This document shows, in pieces, positions 28,585 to 29,477 of a DNA stretch of 29,477 bases (within the stretch, counting starts at the first letter, position 1; each line of letters opens with the position of its first letter). The DNA is from Trichomonas tenax (lineage: Eukaryota > Parabasalia > Trichomonadida > Trichomonadidae), in NCBI GenBank assembly GCA_023091735.1, contig JALKBU010000645.1:1-29477 (forward strand). Reading direction: 5' to 3'. The notes below the pieces were generated by a model. That model did no database searches, was not told where the DNA came from, and saw only the letters and a list, made by a program, of their open reading frames with translations. Both the position numbers and the translations under genes were made by a program.

Positions 28585-29220
28585 TTATACGATATTGATA
28601 GTAATTACTACTGCTTTATTGTTTGTATGTGCAATGTTAACACATAATCCATGTGTTTTCTTTTAAATTCAAACGAATTGATGTGAATAATCTAGTTTTA
28701 AACACTTTTTACGATTATATTAGCATTCATATCATATGCATATAGCTAAAATACTGTGATTTTGTTTTAATATGATATTTTAATGGGTGATTGAATATTG
28801 AACTCGAAATAAATTTTATTTATGGACTACAGAATGTTTGAATTAATATTGTATCATTATTGCTATATCATTTATTGATGTGTCTACGCTTAATATCACA
28901 TTTTCGAATGCCTTAATATTCAATCAAAACTTTTAACATCATAAATACTATTAACATATAAATGTATGTATGTACATTGACCCACATAAGCCAATTCTTA
29001 CAAAAAAAAAAAAAAAAAAAAAAAAAAATCAAAAATAGTTTTTTTATAACCGCGTTGAATTCATGACATACAATAATCATTATAAATGAATTCATCAATG
29101 ATTTTCAAAAATATTATATTTTGCAATCAGAAATTACAACAATAATCAAAAATTTCTTGTTTTCGTACCAAGATACTTCTATAGATACATAATTTATCAA
29201 CAAAAAATTTCAATTCGTTA
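28585..29220. other. AT-rich spacer with a 27-A tract
   Basis: No gene is supported. Bases 29002-29028 are 27 consecutive A residues, the longest homopolymer in the window, followed by TCAAAAATAG and T7. No coding gene ends close upstream on the + strand, so it is not clearly the tail of a retrocopy. Confidence 0.5.
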
Positions 29221-29310
29221 TATTTCCACATCAAAAAATTCAAAAGAGCAAATAAACTATTGAATTTGCGTCACTAATTGAGATTTTTGATTTTTTTTGA
29301 TGTGGAAATA
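29221..29310. repeat. 90-base foldback with 25-base arms
   Basis: The left arm 29221-29245 (TATTTCCACATCAAAAAATT then CAAAA) pairs with the right arm 29285-29310 (TTTTTTGATGTGGAAATA at its end), with one small slip in the A/T run. The centre contains TTGCGTCACTAATTGAG. It may be a MITE-type or foldback element. It abuts the GTCACTTTT cluster. Confidence 0.55.
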
Positions 29311-29321
29311 GAGTCTATGAC

Positions 29322-29411
29322 AAAAGTGAACACCAAAAAGTGACAGGGGAACCTTAAAGTCACTTTTCATGAATAAACCGTCACTTTTTGCGCGGGCAAA
29401 TTGTCACCTTT
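29322..29411. repeat. Cluster of GTCACTTTT / AAAAGTGAC motifs
   Basis: Five copies lie within 90 bases: AAAAGTGA at 29322-29329, AAAAAGTGAC at 29335-29344, GTCACTTTT at 29359-29367, GTCACTTTTT at 29380-29389 and GTCACCTTT at 29403-29411. The second and third form a hairpin. AAAAAGTGTCAT follows at about 29414. Similar motifs sit at 2348, 2411, 8470 and 8554. They could be terminal repeats of a small element or binding sites. Confidence 0.5.
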
Positions 29412-29477
29412 ATAAAAAGTGTCATAAATATCTTTGTTGTCTAAACAATACATCCAGGTTAGTGTTGTTGACGAGCC

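Noticed and set aside
1..29477. Complete transposon or Maverick/Polinton element
   Set aside because: I found no transposase, integrase, DNA polymerase B or capsid motif, and no pair of long terminal inverted repeats.
1..29477. CRISPR array or bacterial-type operon
   Set aside because: No regularly spaced direct repeats occur, and the gene layout, leaders and protein families are eukaryotic.

Overview
The window looks like nuclear DNA of a trichomonad parabasalid (Trichomonas or a close relative). The intergenic DNA is very AT-rich and no intron is clearly visible. Two genes have a TCATTTTT initiator-like element 6-11 bases before the ATG. The gene families are typical of trichomonads: BspA-like leucine-rich surface proteins, a two-repeat Myb protein, a BTB plus discoidin-like protein, an ankyrin protein and a Pmp-like membrane protein. 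I found no tRNA, rRNA, CRISPR array or complete transposon. The species assignment is inference.

Layout. 0.5-1.7 kb: an intact type II membrane glycosyltransferase-like gene (+). 2.0-4.6 kb: gene graveyard, with a fragment of a probable dispersed repeat, a hidden 59-codon membrane ORF and short coding remnants. 4.75-7.1 kb: one long unrecognised gene (+, about 780 codons) carried in five reading-frame segments. 7.1-10.2 kb: AT-rich spacer with four hairpins and a second hidden 59-codon ORF. 10.2-12.8 kb: Myb gene and BTB/discoidin gene, both +. 13.6-14.2 kb: ankyrin gene (-) interrupted by about 37 T-rich bases. 14.67-16.46 kb: intact BspA-like surface protein with a Pro/Thr stalk and a membrane anchor (+). 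16.5-18.3 kb: decayed BspA gene (-), tail to tail with the intact one. 18.4-19.3 kb: decayed unknown coding DNA. 19.4-20.3 kb: intact coiled-coil protein (-). 21.1-21.9 kb: multi-pass membrane protein lacking an ATG at its apparent 5' end (-). 22.1-24.5 kb: two more decayed BspA genes (-). 24.9-25.8 kb: HAD-family phosphatase with an altered motif I (+). 26.8-27.3 kb: orphan 168-residue protein (+). 27.8-28.6 kb: Pmp-like membrane protein split by one TAG (-). 28.6-29.5 kb: AT-rich spacer with a 27-A tract, a 90-base foldback and a cluster of GTCACTTTT motifs.

The genes do not form an operon or an evident pathway. The main theme is birth and death of surface-protein families: one working BspA gene lies among three dead ones, and many short coding stretches remain in the spacers. 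I see no convincing new molecular system. The best leads are the multi-frameshift gene at 4.75-7.1 kb, the interrupted ankyrin gene, the Asp-to-Glu change in the HAD motif, and the dispersed palindromic GTCACTTTT elements.
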